The notes under the pieces: model-generated
Told to the model about the DNA's origin: nothing
Databases searched by the model: none
What the model saw: the letters and a program-made list of their open reading frames with translations, nothing else
Translations under genes and position numbers: made by a program
Part shown: positions 42,063 through 53,368 of the stretch, piece by piece
Layout: the number at the start of each line of letters is the position of its first letter
How positions within the stretch are numbered: position 1 is the stretch's first letter
Origin: Heterodera schachtii
Taxonomy: Eukaryota; Nematoda; Chromadorea; Rhabditida; Heteroderidae
DNA: 64,000 bases
Direction of reading: 5' to 3'
NCBI GenBank assembly: GCA_023374025.1
Contig: SIJG01000068.1
Span: 350,759-414,758 of the forward strand

Positions 42063-43013
42063 AAGAAGCGATCACATTTTTGGCGACTTGTTTAAAATTT
42101 TCAAAAATTAACACACCTCCTTGAAACTGTTGACCGAATCTAAAATGGTGAATGTTGGTAGCAAAAATTGGCCAAATTTCACTGGCGAAAACATCCCAAA
42201 TCGTCTGGTTATCTTCGATATTCCATGACGACAATACAGCCAACTTCAATTTGGTGCCCATTCTGTCCCAAATATGCTTGTTGGAACGAAGAAATTCAAT
42301 GACGGAATAGTCAATGTAGCTGAATAAATATAAAAATAAACTTTAAAATACACGAAGTTTAAAAAATTACTCAATCCGAAGGTCCTTAAAGCGAATTTTG
42401 TTGGGCAGCGAACGGTCGGGGAACGGAAATGGCACAGCATTCCAACCGGCACAAAGCTTCGCTTTTGGTCTTGCTGTGTACTTGCTAATTGTGATTGTTC
42501 TCCAAATTGTCAATTCGCTTTTGCCAGCGAAATGTTTGTCCACCAAAAAATCGAAACGGTCGGAAAGCAATGCCATTTTGAGGCCAAGTTCAACACGTTC
42601 AAAAGATGGGAGAATGTCCATCCACACGTCACTACAAATCCAACTGAAAAAAGAACAAAAACAGCGGATAAATGCAAAATTTAGTAATTAAAAATTCCTT
42701 ACCGTCGGTTCATTTTGATGGTTCAATTAGCACACTTTTGCCGTTTTCCAATTGATTGATGCAAAGAATAAATATGTAATTGTCCTGAGGAATCCCTTTT
42801 GAAACATTAAACAAATTTAGTCTTTTAGTTTTTTGAATCCGATTCTCGCGCACTTGGAGAGTAAATTAGCAAATCCTATATTTCAATGTAATCAGGATTT
42901 AAAAAAGCAGTTTTTGGGTCGATAATCAGAACACTTAGCTTAAAATCGCTTGTGTAACAATTTTATCAATTAATATAGCATCTAATTTTTGTTCCAACGG
43001 CGCCCCCACAAAA

Positions 43014-43401
43014 CGGTAGGGGTCAGTTCCGTCTGGCCAGTTCCGTCTGAGCCAAGCTTAAAGCATTATAACTTTTTTTCCAGTAGGCCAAATTTTATAA
43101 ATTTGGCATCGTTCGAAAGCTATGCATGTTTAGAAGCTTTTGATAAGTTATTTCTAAGCGATTGAACAACTTATAAAAAAGTTGCAACATGAATATTACC
43201 AAAAAATCAGAATTTTTGTATATTTTAATTTATATCTTTTTTACATGTCGGTATTTCTTTGTGATTTTTGGGAAGCCGATAGAGCTTGTTAAGAGCTTTC
43301 GAATGATACCAACTTTGTTGGATTTGGTCAACAAAGAAAAAAGTTATGATGGTCTAAACTTGGCTCAGACGGAACTGGCCAGACGGAACTGGCCCGTTCC
43401 G
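43014..43401. mobile_element. Foldback element, 388 bp, target duplication cccacaaa(a)
   Basis: Flanked by cccacaaaa at 43005-43013 and 43402-43410. The arms contain repeated CAGTTCCGTCTG units; the interior carries the shared gctttcgaatgatacc palindrome. Confidence 0.8.
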
Positions 43402-43520
43402 CCCACAAAATGTCCAAGCCACGAAATGTCCAAGCCACGAATTGTCCAAGCCACAAAATGTCCAAGCCACGAAATGTCCAAAAGAGTAAAAACCACGAAA
43501 TGTCCAAAAGTCTAAAAAGC
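43402..43520. repeat. Tandem 16-bp repeat, one arm of a second repeat-armed element
   Basis: Five to six copies of AAATGTCCAAGCCACG, followed by gctcataaaaaccggaaaag and gagtctaattt. The same array, with the same continuation, starts at 49300 and appears inverted near 51060-51160. Confidence 0.75.
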
Positions 43521-44124
43521 TCATAAAAACCGGAAAAGGAGTCTAATTTCGGATATACTTTTCAGCTTATAGGCGACGCTGGGAAAAAATTTGTATTTTT
43601 TCGTTATTTTTAACAGCTTTTTGTTCCAACAATGACTGACCAAATTTCGCGCAAGCCTTTTAATTTTCTTGACAAATAGTGACATTATGCCATAAAAAAT
43701 TTGAATAATTTTTAAGAAATCAGAACATACATTTGCACAAATTTGTCGGTGTGCGGACATTTCGCCTAGTTTTCAGTTAGAAATTTTTTTTTTCAGTGCT
43801 GAATTTATGATCCCAAATGCTGATTTTGCAAATTTTCAGTTGGCAACCCAATAAATATTAATAAATGTATGTTTTATTCGAAGATCAACAAAAGAATTTC
43901 GGAGAGAAAAAATGAAAGCATCCATTAGCATCAAATCAGTTTCCTATTGGTGAGATCGTCGATCATTTCTCAAATATGATTTTCATTGCTTTAATCCAAT
44001 TCTTCTTCTTCCACTACTTGTGGCGACAATGTCCTAAAATTATTTTCATTTTTTGACAATCAAAAATTGTTGTTGTTGGCTCACCCAATCCAATGCTTTC
44101 CACCCAAATCAAATCGGACAATGT

Positions 44125-45199
44125 TCAAATTGGCACACACATTATTGCCATACCGCGGATCAAATCTGAAATATAGTTCAAATTGGCATCCGAATTTTCG
44201 TGCTTTTTCCACTTAATTGGTGCCGTCTCCCCAATTGGGCACCGTTTTAACAGCCAATTATATTCTAATTCGATAGATTCTTCGATATTCTGTCTCAGTG
44301 TCAGCTTTTCATTTGTCACTTTGTTCTCCAATTCAAATTGTTCAATTGGCGTCGATTCCATAAGAAAATACAGTTGAATTTGGTAACTGACAGAAGCGGA
44401 GGCACGACGGAATATCTAAACACAAAAATTGGTAAAACAAAAACAAATTGACGAAAATATGGCGGGACGACCTCTTTGAAGTTGTTGATCCATTCGAGAT
44501 TTGGTGGAACCAAAAAATTATTGCGACGAAATCGCTTCGGTTGGCCATCTTTTGTCGGAGTGTGCAACCATTTGGACAACGCCTGGTCAGCAGTTGTATT
44601 TGGCCCATCCAAATCAGCAATTCCATCGGGCAACAGATCAGTGGCAAAAATTGGCCAAATTTCATGGGTAAAAACATCCCAAATTGGTTGGTCATCATCA
44701 ATGGACAAATCCAACTTGGTGCCCCTTTTGTCCCAAATTTGTTTGTTGGAACGGATAAATTCAATGACGGAATGATCAATGTACCTGAAGAAATATAAAA
44801 ATATCCTTCTTTAAAACATACAAAAGTTTAAAATTTACTCAATCTGAAGGAAACTAAAACGAATTTTGTTTGGCAACGGACGGTCGAACATCGAAACTTG
44901 CACCAAATTGACACCGAACACTACAGACAGTTCCGCTTTTGGTCCAATTTCATTTGCTTTTGGTCCAATGTCCTTGCGAATTATAATGGAATTCCAAAGT
45001 GTCAATTCCGTTGTGTCGTCAAAATGTTTGTCCACCAAAGCATCAAAACAGTTAGAAAGCATTGCCATTTTGAGTCCGAGCTGGGGACGGTCAAAAGATG
45101 GGAGAATGTCCATCCAAACGTCGTTACAAAGCCAACTGAAATGGGAGGAAATTTGGGTAAATTAAAAATTTTAATTTTTCATCATTACCGTCTGTTCAT
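44125..45199 (-). CDS. F-box-like protein with internal deletion, about 303 aa
   Basis: Exons 45189-45199 (MNRR), 44839-45135 (WLCNDVWMDILPSF), 44472-44784 and 44125-44415 join in frame. Compared with the copy at 61126-62842, exon 3 lacks about 37 codons (the LDNLRR..SPT region), in frame. In exon 4 the stretch GCCAATTTGAAC recurs about 50 bp apart, an insertion or tandem duplication that brings a stop at 44125, so the normal end and the last exon (about 43990-44035, encoding SPQVVEEEELD) are not reached. It may still make a shortened protein. Confidence 0.5.
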
Positions 45200-45364
45200 T
45201 TATTTTGCTGTAATTAGCACCCTTTGCCGTTTAGACAATTAATTAGGTAATTGGTGACCCAAAATTCAGAATATGGAATGAGAAGGAGGAGGAGAAAAAA
45301 GGCATTTTTATACTAAAATATTAGCGTTGCAATTTGGGGGTGGGAAAAGTCGGCGTTTGTCGGG

Positions 45365-45372
45365 TATAAAAG
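45365..45372 (+). promoter_or_regulatory. TATA box of small secreted-protein gene
   Basis: TATAAAAG, 100 bp before the ATG at 45472. The preceding segment (aaggcatttttatactaaaat to gggaaaagtcggcg) recurs upstream of the F-box-like gene at 39640-39700 and, in shorter form, near 55480. Confidence 0.45.
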
Positions 45373-45471
45373 GGAACGGATCGTTTGACGCGAATGCCAT
45401 TCTATGTAAAATTATTCTGTATCAAAAACCCCTTTTATTTGTCAGAGTTTTCCTCTCCTTTTTTTTTTGCC

Positions 45472-45615
45472 ATGTCTTCCAACAATAATAATTTTCTGTT
45501 GTTTATTTTTCTGATCGTCGCATTGTTTCTCAACGACGGCTTCTGTCAGCAACAAAACAACAACAACAACAACAGCAAAAACAGCAGGTGCTGTGATTTT
45601 GATGAACAATTTTAG
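45472..45615 (+). CDS. Small secreted protein, Asn/Gln-rich, 47 aa (or first exon of a longer one)
   Basis: ATG, then a signal peptide with hydrophobic core FLLFIFLIVALFL and a likely cut after FCQ, an Asn/Gln-rich stretch and a short Cys pair (RCCDFDEQF) before TAG at 45613-45615. An alternative is removal of a 28-nt segment gtgctg...ttttag (45588-45615), which joins in frame to 45616-45844 and adds a basic region and a C-terminal hydrophobic stretch (FFRNIFYRVLCLIFGLV). A 28-nt intron would be unusually small. Transcript data decide between them. Confidence 0.5.
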   Translation: MSSNNNNFLLFIFLIVALFLNDGFCQQQNNNNNNSKNSRCCDFDEQF

Positions 45616-45850
45616 AAATCCAAAAAAAATTAAAATTTTTAAAGGCCCTCCCATTAAAAAAACGAAAATTGAACACGGAAATTCCAAGGGTAGTGGTGGG
45701 ATGGGACGTAATCGCAATTTGCGTATTGCGGTGAATTTTTTTCGCAACATTTTCTACCGCGTTTTGTGTCTCATTTTCGGTTTAGTCCGTATTCTATCCA
45801 TCCCATGGTATGAGGCAATCGGAATTCCAACTTTTTATGTGTAATATGAT

Positions 45851-46715
45851 ATGTCCAACATTTTTGCCGACATTTTTCGGCATCCCAATCAGACTTTTGT
45901 CAGAAATTGGTAATACAAATTCCCCCTAATTTTCCAATTTGTTCATTCATGAAAATTCCTTAATTTTTCCCCTTTTTTCAGCGAAATTGAGCCGATGCAG
46001 GAGCATCATCTCGAAGGCTTTGCTTGGTGCGTTTTGCGCTGTTTTATTCTTCCCATTTCATTCATCGCTCATACATAAGCAATTTACAGGGCTCTATTGC
46101 AGTTCACACGACCATAAATTTTTTTTTCAATTTTGATGAATCAACTTTTTCAAGGAGCATCCAAATTAAACATTCTTAGTACATATCATTTTCGATAGCC
46201 CTAAGAATTCTCTGTTAACTCGCAAATTTCAAAAAGTTGGTTTTCTAAACATTTTTAGCCATAAATTTTTTGAAACTCAATGAAATTTTTTGAAATTTTG
46301 CATGCTAATAGAGGCTTCTTAGAGCTATCGAATGATAGTAAGAATGTTTAATTTGGATGCTTCTTGAAAAAGTTATGGTGCACTAAAGTTGTAAAAAATT
46401 TTTATGGTCGTGTGAACTGCAATAGAGCCATTTACAGAACCCCATAGAAATGCGACCGTAACCCCAACCACCACCATACACACTCCCATACAGTATTCTA
46501 ACTCCTCCCCATTCAATTATTTCAGGTTGGCTGCTCTAACGGGCACTGGTATTGGTGTTGTCCTCTATTCCTTAATGCTGTGCTGTTGTTGTGCCGTCTG
46601 CTGCATTCCGTGTTACATCTGTTGCTACGTGTATGTGTCAAATCAACGGGAAAAGCGTTTCATGCGTCAAATGTCTTCGCCCACCCGTGGCGGATTCGGT
46701 GGACAAATGCCATGA
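45851..46715 (+). CDS. Small cysteine-cluster membrane protein, 97 aa
   Basis: Exons 45851-45909, 45982-46026 and 46526-46715 join in frame to 98 codons. An acidic, His-containing N-terminus is followed by a Gly/Thr stretch and a hydrophobic helix with a dense cysteine cluster (LMLCCCCAVCCIPCYICCYV), then a basic juxtamembrane tail (SNQREKRFMRQM) and a Gly-rich end. This is the look of a palmitoylated, single-helix membrane protein; no named family. The second intron carries a 340-bp MITE. The ATG follows the stop of the preceding frame by 6 bp, in the same frame. Confidence 0.65.
46090..46429. mobile_element. MITE, 340 bp, perfect inverted ends, target duplication atttacag
   Basis: Perfect 29-bp inverted ends beginning GGCTCTATTGCAG, flanked by atttacag at 46082-46089 and 46430-46437. 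The interior is self-complementary (gcatccaaattaaacattct against its complement). Inserted in the second intron of the cysteine-cluster gene. Confidence 0.9.
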
Positions 46716-47160
46716 GAGCATTTTGGCATTTGGTGACTGACGACGGCCGGCACATTTGTCTTGGAAAGAAATTGAGGATTTTGAAATTCGAAGTGAAAAC
46801 GGATGGATTAAGATTTCGGATGATACAAGGATAATCTTCATTTGTCTTGCTGATAATTGTATTTGTTCCTATGTATATTATATTATATGTATGTGAATTT
46901 GTTTTGTTATTGCATATTTCTGTCCATTTTAATTTTGTTTGAGTGTAAAATGGTCTCTTATACATATCACATTGGAATAATTTAACAGAGTTTCTGAAGT
47001 TTTATTAGTCATCCAAATTAAATAAGCTTTAGTATCTTTTTTAAGCGCTTAATTGTCCCTATTAGCCTACGAAATTTCAAAAAATTTAGCTCAGACAAAA
47101 AAGTTGGTAGAAAAATTTTTTGTTTTTAATAAGGCTTAAGCTTTTCAATTAAGTAATATT
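46716..47160. other. Non-coding interval after cysteine-cluster gene
   Basis: AT-rich; 46990-47110 resembles half of the neighbouring MITE interior (catccaaattaaataagct). No gene seen. Confidence 0.5.
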
Positions 47161-47793
47161 TAGGGATCATTTATTTATGTAAGAAAAATCGCGAAATATG
47201 TAAATAAAATATGTATAAAAAACACTGAAATATGTATGAAATATGTACAAAAATCCAGAAATATGTACTAAAATATTTAAATAAATTTTTTAAATGGTGA
47301 TTTTTTGGAAAAAGATTCTTTCTAAAGGGTGAAATAGGCACAAATTGCCATAAAAATGACCTAAATAGGCTTAGAATTATCTTTTAGTAATTTAAAATTA
47401 ATTTATTAATATCCCATTTTTGAAAAAATAAACTATTTTTTTGGGGCACATTTTCAAAAAAATTTTTTTACTTTTCGCAAAAAATTTCTATAAATTCTCA
47501 AAATTTTGAAAAAAATTGCGAAATTTTGGATATTTTGGGGGACATTTTATAAAAAATTCCTTAAAAATTCCCAAAAATTGCAAAATATGTACGAAAAAAT
47601 GCGAAAAAGTCCAAAATATGTATAAAAATATGTATATATGTAATATGTAGAAAAATCCGAAAATATGTAAAAATATGTAAATAAAAGTCCCAACTTTTGT
47701 TCGCAAACACAAAAAAGAAAATGTTTTCCTACTAATTAGAGCATGGAGAATCCAGGAAAAAAACATGTATTTACATAAAAAAAATGATCCCTA
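47161..47793. mobile_element. hAT-like MITE, 633 bp, target duplication split by a later insertion
   Basis: Ends TAGGGATCATTTATTTATG and the complement of CATAAAAAAAATGATCCCTA. Left target copy gtaatatt (47153-47160); the right copy is gtaata (47794-47799) interrupted by the next element and completed by tt at 49054-49055. The interior has many AAATATGTA motifs and no gene. Confidence 0.85.
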
Positions 47794-47799
47794 GTAATA

Positions 47800-49051
47800 C
47801 ACTGTGTAACATTAGAATAGGGACACCCTATTTTTTGGGAGTTTGACCACTTCCCATGAACCGATCGATTTGAAATTTTAACTGCGCGTAGCAATTCTGA
47901 AAATATTAAGATTCTGAAAGTGAGAAATCGAAATGATGACGGAAAAAAGATTTACGAATTTTTTTCCGAAAAAGGGGTGTAACATTAGAATAGGGACACT
48001 TTGAAAAACTGAGAAAAACCTCAACAACTACCAAAAGGAAACTGATAAAACAAGCTAAATAAGAAAGAACAAATCTTTTTTCACATTTCTGTTTATTTTG
48101 CGGACAGAAATATGTCTTTTAGGGAGAGTTATGTTGAATTTTCTAAGTTTTCCGGAGAAATTAAGGACCAAAAGGCTTAAATCACCTCTAACATTTGACC
48201 AACCGAATCAAACTAACAGCAATCAACACTAAGATAACGTAAAGACATCCTATAAGCATTTTCTATTCACTTTATGCCAGAAAAAAGTCATTAAACACAA
48301 AATTTTTGCGGCTGAAAAAATGCGAAAATCTGAGTAAATTCGAAAAAAAATTTCTAGGGGTTGGGAAAAATTTTCCGTAAAAGATGAATATGACGAACAG
48401 AAAGAGCACAAAATTCTCTACTAAATGGTCTTTGGATGATTGCTCTATGGCGAGTATTCGCTAAGGGGTGCCTTGCTAAATACCGACTATCCAAAAAATG
48501 ACCCAATTCAAGCCATTTTTCCTCATTTTTGAGACATCCATTTTCAACAAGACGCGCCTCCGCGGAGACGCGACGTAGAGCCCTCATCCAAAGGCCATTT
48601 TGTAGAGAATTTTATTCTCTTTCAGATGGCCTTAATGGTTTTTCACGAAAAAAATTTTCCAGCCCCCTAGGATTTTTTTATAAAATTTCCCAAGGTTTCA
48701 AGCCATTTTATGATTTTCAGATCACCATAAAGGAGTGATCTGATCAATTTGTCGCAAATGACTTTTTTAATAAGTACAAAAAAATGTGCTTAAATGAATT
48801 TTTTCAATTTTTTTAATGCTAAACTCGAAAAGTTACAGCCTTCTGAAAAAAGTGTCCCTATTCTAATGTTACACCCCTTTTTCGGAAAAAAATTCGTAAA
48901 TCTTTTTTCCGTCATCATTTCGATTTCTCACTTTCTGAATCTTAATATTTTCAGAATTGCTACGCGCAGTTAAAATTTCAAATCGATCGGTTCATGGGAA
49001 GTGGTCAAACTCCCAAAAAATAGGGTGTCCCTATTCTAATGTTACACAGTG
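47800..49051. mobile_element. Tc1/mariner-like non-autonomous element, 1252 bp, TA target
   Basis: Inverted arms of about 195 bp begin CACTGTGTAACATTAGAATA and are flanked by TA (47798-47799, 49052-49053). Within each arm the motif GTGTAACATTAGAATAGGGA occurs twice, at the tip and about 170 bp inward, the double-site (IR/DR) layout of some Tc1-like elements. The central 850 bp has no transposase frame. Confidence 0.9.
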
Positions 49052-49205
49052 TATTAAATATAAATTTTATTCAAACGAAAGTTAAATCAACAAAACATTC
49101 CGGAGAGAAAATAAATGAGCATCAAATCAAATTTCAATCGGTGAGATCGTCGATCATTTCTCATTAAAATTAATTCACTTCCGCGAAGTCCGACGACGTT
49201 TCAAT

Positions 49206-49265
49206 GCTTTAGCCCGCTTCATCATCATCTTCTTTTTCTTCTTCCGCTTGGGGCGACAAGAAGGC
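49206..49265 (-). pseudogene. Last-exon fragment of an F-box-like gene
   Basis: After tttag at 49266-49267 a short acidic frame (LSPQAEEEKEDDDEAG) ends in TAA, matching the last exons of the neighbouring F-box-like genes. The rest is replaced by the repeat-armed element. Confidence 0.45.
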
Positions 49266-49299
49266 CTAAAATTAAAGCAATTTGAATGGCGCCCCTACA

Positions 49300-51160
49300 A
49301 AGTGTCCAAGCCTCGAAATGTCCAAGCAACGAAATGTCCAAGCCTCGAAATGTCCAAGCCTCGAAATGTCCAAGCCTCGAAATGTCCAAGCCTCGAAATG
49401 TCCACGAGGGTAAAAAACACGAAATGTCCAAAACTCGAAAAAGCTCATAAAAATCCGGAAAAGGAGTCTAATTTAGGGTTTTCGGGGTCGCTGAATACGA
49501 ACACGAGCTTTATATTACCACTTGCCTAACCCTTGATCCACCCGAACAAGAAATAAGTTCAAAAATTTTTGAAATATGTGCTGTACTGACGACTTTAGAT
49601 TTTTCTATTCATTTGGACCAAATGATTCGTAATAAGCTTGAAAGTCTACAAAAAAGTCGGAAGAAGCGTTTTATTTCAGACATTTCAAACACAATTGACG
49701 ATGCCGTAAATTTGGGAGTGGAGCTTTGCGAACCGAATGCCGTGATAATTTTCAACAACGTTGAACAACAGACTTTGAACGAGGCTGAAGTTCAATAATG
49801 ACATTTGAGTGCGGAAAAACTAATTTTGGGGGACATTGCCTATGGTTGAATGGTACGTTTAAAGCGACGCAAAAAAAAATAGACTAAAATCATTCCTTTT
49901 CAGAAGTGTTCTTTCTTTGCCACTTTTGCCTCCCAGCGTGTCAGAATGGCTTTCTCAATTATTGTGGCGTCTGCTCCTGCAAGAATGCAGAGTTTTTCCT
50001 TTACCTCTCGTACATACATCCGCTTGACACAGCGCCAGTTGTTGGATGGTGCTAATGCATTTGGAGCCAATCAAACAGTTTTTTGTCCAGCGCCGACCAT
50101 TGTTTGTTTTCGTATTTTTGCATCGATTTCCAAGTTTAATTATTTTTAAGCTGAACTATTGACAACAATTTCGACCAACAACTCAGAATACAGCTACGCG
50201 GCTACTCCAATACAGTCGGCATCGGCTCACCGGCGCAACTCTTACATGGCCAACCACCGTGACTCCACAAGAACAGCCTGTTCAATATTCGTTGAGCTCG
50301 CTATCGACTTAAACAGCGTCTTCAGGCATACATTTTTTCACGAATGTCGTTTATATTAAAAAAAATTTAGTTCCCGTGTGGGAGGAAGAAATCTTTCGGG
50401 CGCCACACTTCCCAATTCCAATTTGGAACATGCAATCGCAGGCCACGTCTGCGCTCGCTCATACAAACAATGGACTGGTGGCAACCCATCTGCATTTTAT
50501 GGTTGTTTTTTAATTTACTACAGGCAAATTTAAAAAAATATGTTTGAAAGGTCTCTGTCATCACCCGGCACTCTCGGACTTTATCTGTGAAATTAATGAA
50601 AACACCGACTGACGGCTGCCCGATCTGAGCTGCTCGCCATTTCATTCGCATGTGACAAAAGCGATACACCATACAGGACGCCGTCATTATGAGAATTTTG
50701 GCGGACTCAAATGCAACAACAATGGTGAAATAAATCAATGGCCTGGTGAAGCGATCGGTCTTCAAATTGAAGGACATTCAGCAAAATTGAAGGATTTCGA
50801 GAATTTTGATGGTTCATTCATTGTCCATGTTCCGTAATGATTTTTTTTGTTGAATGTTAATAAATTATTCATTTTCAATATGTGAAGTTTGTATTGAAAT
50901 AGAAATCGGATCACTTGGGAACCCAAAAACTTGTTCGAACTTTGGTCGCCATCTTGTATAGAATTCTTAGTTTATTTTGGCATTTTATATTTATATTTTG
51001 GTCCAGGGTTAGGCAAGGAGCAATATAAAGGTCGTATTCGTATTTAGGGACCCCGAAAACCCTAAATTAGACTCCTTTTCCGGGTTTTTATGAGCTTTTT
51101 CGAGTTTTGGACATTTCGTGTTTTTTACCCTTATGGACATTTCGAGGCTTGGACATTTAG
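49300..51160. mobile_element. Repeat-armed foldback element of about 1.86 kb with internal open frames
   Basis: The left arm (49300-49545) has seven copies of a 16-bp AATGTCCAAGCCTCGA unit, then unique sequence; the right arm (about 50990-51160) is its inverted counterpart, with only one or two units. The middle contains protein-like frames: plus-strand 49526-49798 (KKRFISDISNTIDDAVNLGVE region, ends TAA) and a Cys-rich plus-strand stretch near 49920-50060. A minus-strand frame at 50367-50777 has no recognisable features. It may carry captured host exons. No transposase recognised. Confidence 0.6.
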
Positions 51161-51236
51161 TTGGTCAGCGATTTTTTTTGATTTGAAGGTTTTTAGTCCA
51201 TATAAATCCATATTTTGGGTGTTTTGGGCGTGGTGC

Positions 51237-51326
51237 GACATTTGAGGACTTGAGATTTGAGGACCTGACATTTGAGGACCCGACTTTTGAGGACCCGACA
51301 TTTGAGGATTTGACATTTGAGGATAT
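51237..51326. repeat. Tandem 15-16 bp repeat (GACATTTGAGGACC)
   Basis: Six copies of a GACATTTGAGGAC-type unit. 51327-51720 after it has no gene that I can see. Confidence 0.8.
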
Positions 51327-51726
51327 ACACAATTCAAAAAAAATAAATGAGAATTTTATTCATATCATTATAAAAAAGAGAAAAAGCCTTTCCCGAGGGC
51401 CAGGGAAGCAACATATAAATTGTACCAAATGCTGGTAAACCTTTATCAATCTTTGATTATTTTGGAAAGTTTCATAATTCAAAAACAAATTAAGATTAAT
51501 TACTTAATTAAATAGAACTTGTGTTTTGGTAATTCATGAACATCCCCTTTTTTCTATAACATGTGGAATCACTGTTAGGACACACAGCCAAAACAAGAAT
51601 GAATTATAATACTTTTTAATATCAGAGTCATTAATTATTGCTCTGAAGAAAGGAGAGCGAATTGAAAATATTTTCTCAGTTTAGCAATGGCAAATGCCAT
51701 TGATACTAAACAATGCTTACACTTAC

Positions 51727-51983
51727 CCAATGGCATTTTGGAAGTCATTCAAATACAAAAGGACACTGTTCAAATTGGCATCCGAATTTTCATCTTTCTT
51801 CTCCCCAATAATTGGGCATCGCTTCAACAGCCATTCACCACCACCATAATGTGACACTTTCTCCAATGTCATCTTTTCATTGGTCCGTTCATTCTCCAAT
51901 TCAAATGGCACAATTGGCGATGTTCCCACGTGCAAATAGAAGCGAACGGTGTAACTGACAGAAGTGCGAGCATGGACAAAAAG
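51727..51983 (-). pseudogene. Single exon of an F-box-like gene (exon 4 type)
   Basis: Between acceptor tttag and donor gtaagt, an open exon with IVPFELENERTNEK and EWLLKRCPI. It is an inverted near-copy of exon 53120-53368. No other exons of a gene accompany it on this strand. Confidence 0.65.
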
Positions 51984-52029
51984 CTAAACAAAATCAAAAT
52001 ACGGTACTAATACAGTTTGACCCACATAA

Positions 52030-53368
52030 ATTTTGTTTTTAATTTTAAGGACCTTCGGATTGAGTAATTTTAAACTTTCTATACAAAGACCGGTAATACT
52101 GGAGAATTGATGTCCCGGCGAAAATAAATTTAAAATTTTACTTTTCGAGTTTTCTATTACAAAAAAATACGCTGATTTACGGATCTGAGCTCAGAATTCG
52201 AAAAATCATTGGTTTTGTCTATGATTTTTCATCAAATACTTGATTTTTTAAATAAATTTTTATGTAAGAAAACATGTATTCTGGGGTTTTCGGAGTCATT
52301 GATCACGAATATAACCTTAGTTTTGGCCAATTCCGAATCCTGGACCCGAACTCAGACAAAAAGTTGAAAATTCAAACGTGTTTTTTATGTGTAAGAATTT
52401 TGAATTTCGACTTTTGTTCGGGTCCGGGTCAGGGATTCTAAATTGGTCAAAATTAATGTCAGATTCGTGACCATCAACCCAGAAAACTTCCATAAATATT
52501 TTTTAACGACTTTTAGAAAAGAAAAATTATTAAATTTATTTTTCACCGGGATACCAATTCTCCAGTATTACCCAAAGACCAATACATTTTAATGGAGGCG
52601 ATTGTATTCCTTCAATATTTCCTCCTTTTCAGGTACATTGACCATTCCGTTATCGAATTTATCCGTTCCAACCAGCAAATTTGGGACAGAATTGGCACCA
52701 AATTGGATTTGTCTATTGGAAATGCTCTGCCAATTTGGGATGTTTTTGTCAGTCAAATTTGGCCCGCTTTTGCGACAAACATTCGCCATTTGCGATTTGC
52801 CGATGCCGAACATTTGTACAATTTGCGTCGCCGCATTTCACCGACAATTCTCACCGATCTCAATCATCTGAAAATAATCGATTCTGATGCTCTATTCCCC
52901 GATGGAATTGCTGCTGATGACGGACCGAATCCAATTTCTGCCGGCCAAGCATTGGCCAAATGGTTACACATGCCGAGAAAAGATGGCCAACCGAAGGAAT
53001 TGCGTTGTCCAAATAGCGCAGAAAGAAATCCCGAATGGGTCAACCATTTCAAGGAGGTCGCGCCACACATTTTCATAAATTTTCTTTTGGTTTTGGCATT
53101 TTTTTGTGATTTTGTTTAGCTTTTTGTCCATGCCGGCACTTCTGTCAGTTACACCGTTCACTTCTATTTGCACGTGGAAACATCGCCAATTGTGCCATTT
53201 GAATTGGAGAATGAGCGGACCAATGAAAAGATGACATTGGAGAAAGTGTCACATTATGGTGGTGGTGAATGGCTTTTGAAGCGATGCCAAATTATTGAAG
53301 GGAAGAAAGATGGAAATTCGGATGCCAATTTGAACAATGTCCGATTTGAATTGTGTGACAATATGTAA
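52030..53368 (+). pseudogene. 5'-truncated F-box-like gene with MITE insertion
   Basis: The end of exon 2 (to 52063, followed by gtaatt), exon 52633-53056 (YIDHSVIEFIRSN, then QALAKWLHMPRKDG) and exon 53120-53368 (IVPFELENERTNEK) are open and in phase. The F-box exon is missing; the start abuts an inverted exon of the same family. The intron before 52633 holds a 481-bp MITE. 53369-53873 holds no gene. Confidence 0.65.
52092..52572. mobile_element. MITE, 481 bp, target duplication caaagacc
   Basis: Inverted ends GGTAATACTGGAGAATTG, flanked by caaagacc at 52084-52091 and 52573-52580. It sits in an intron of the truncated F-box-like gene. No coding frame. Confidence 0.88.

Larger units (their letters stand above)
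40489..42713 (-). pseudogene. F-box-like protein gene disrupted by an exon deletion and two insertions
   Basis: Exons 42703-42713 (MNRR start), 42371-42643 (WICSDVWMDILPSF), 42117-42319, 40602-40840 (VNERTKEKLTL) and 40489-40549 (PLSPPAEEEKEK). Exon 3 lacks its central part: it jumps from the HHF region to the exon end, losing the conserved middle and shifting the frame. The third intron is inflated by a foldback element (41735-42062) and a hAT-like MITE (40881-41457). Splice sites are otherwise kept. Confidence 0.65.

Noticed and set aside
50367..50777. 136-residue minus-strand open frame in the repeat-armed element.
   Set aside because: No recognisable features and no supporting splice sites; mentioned only as unassigned.
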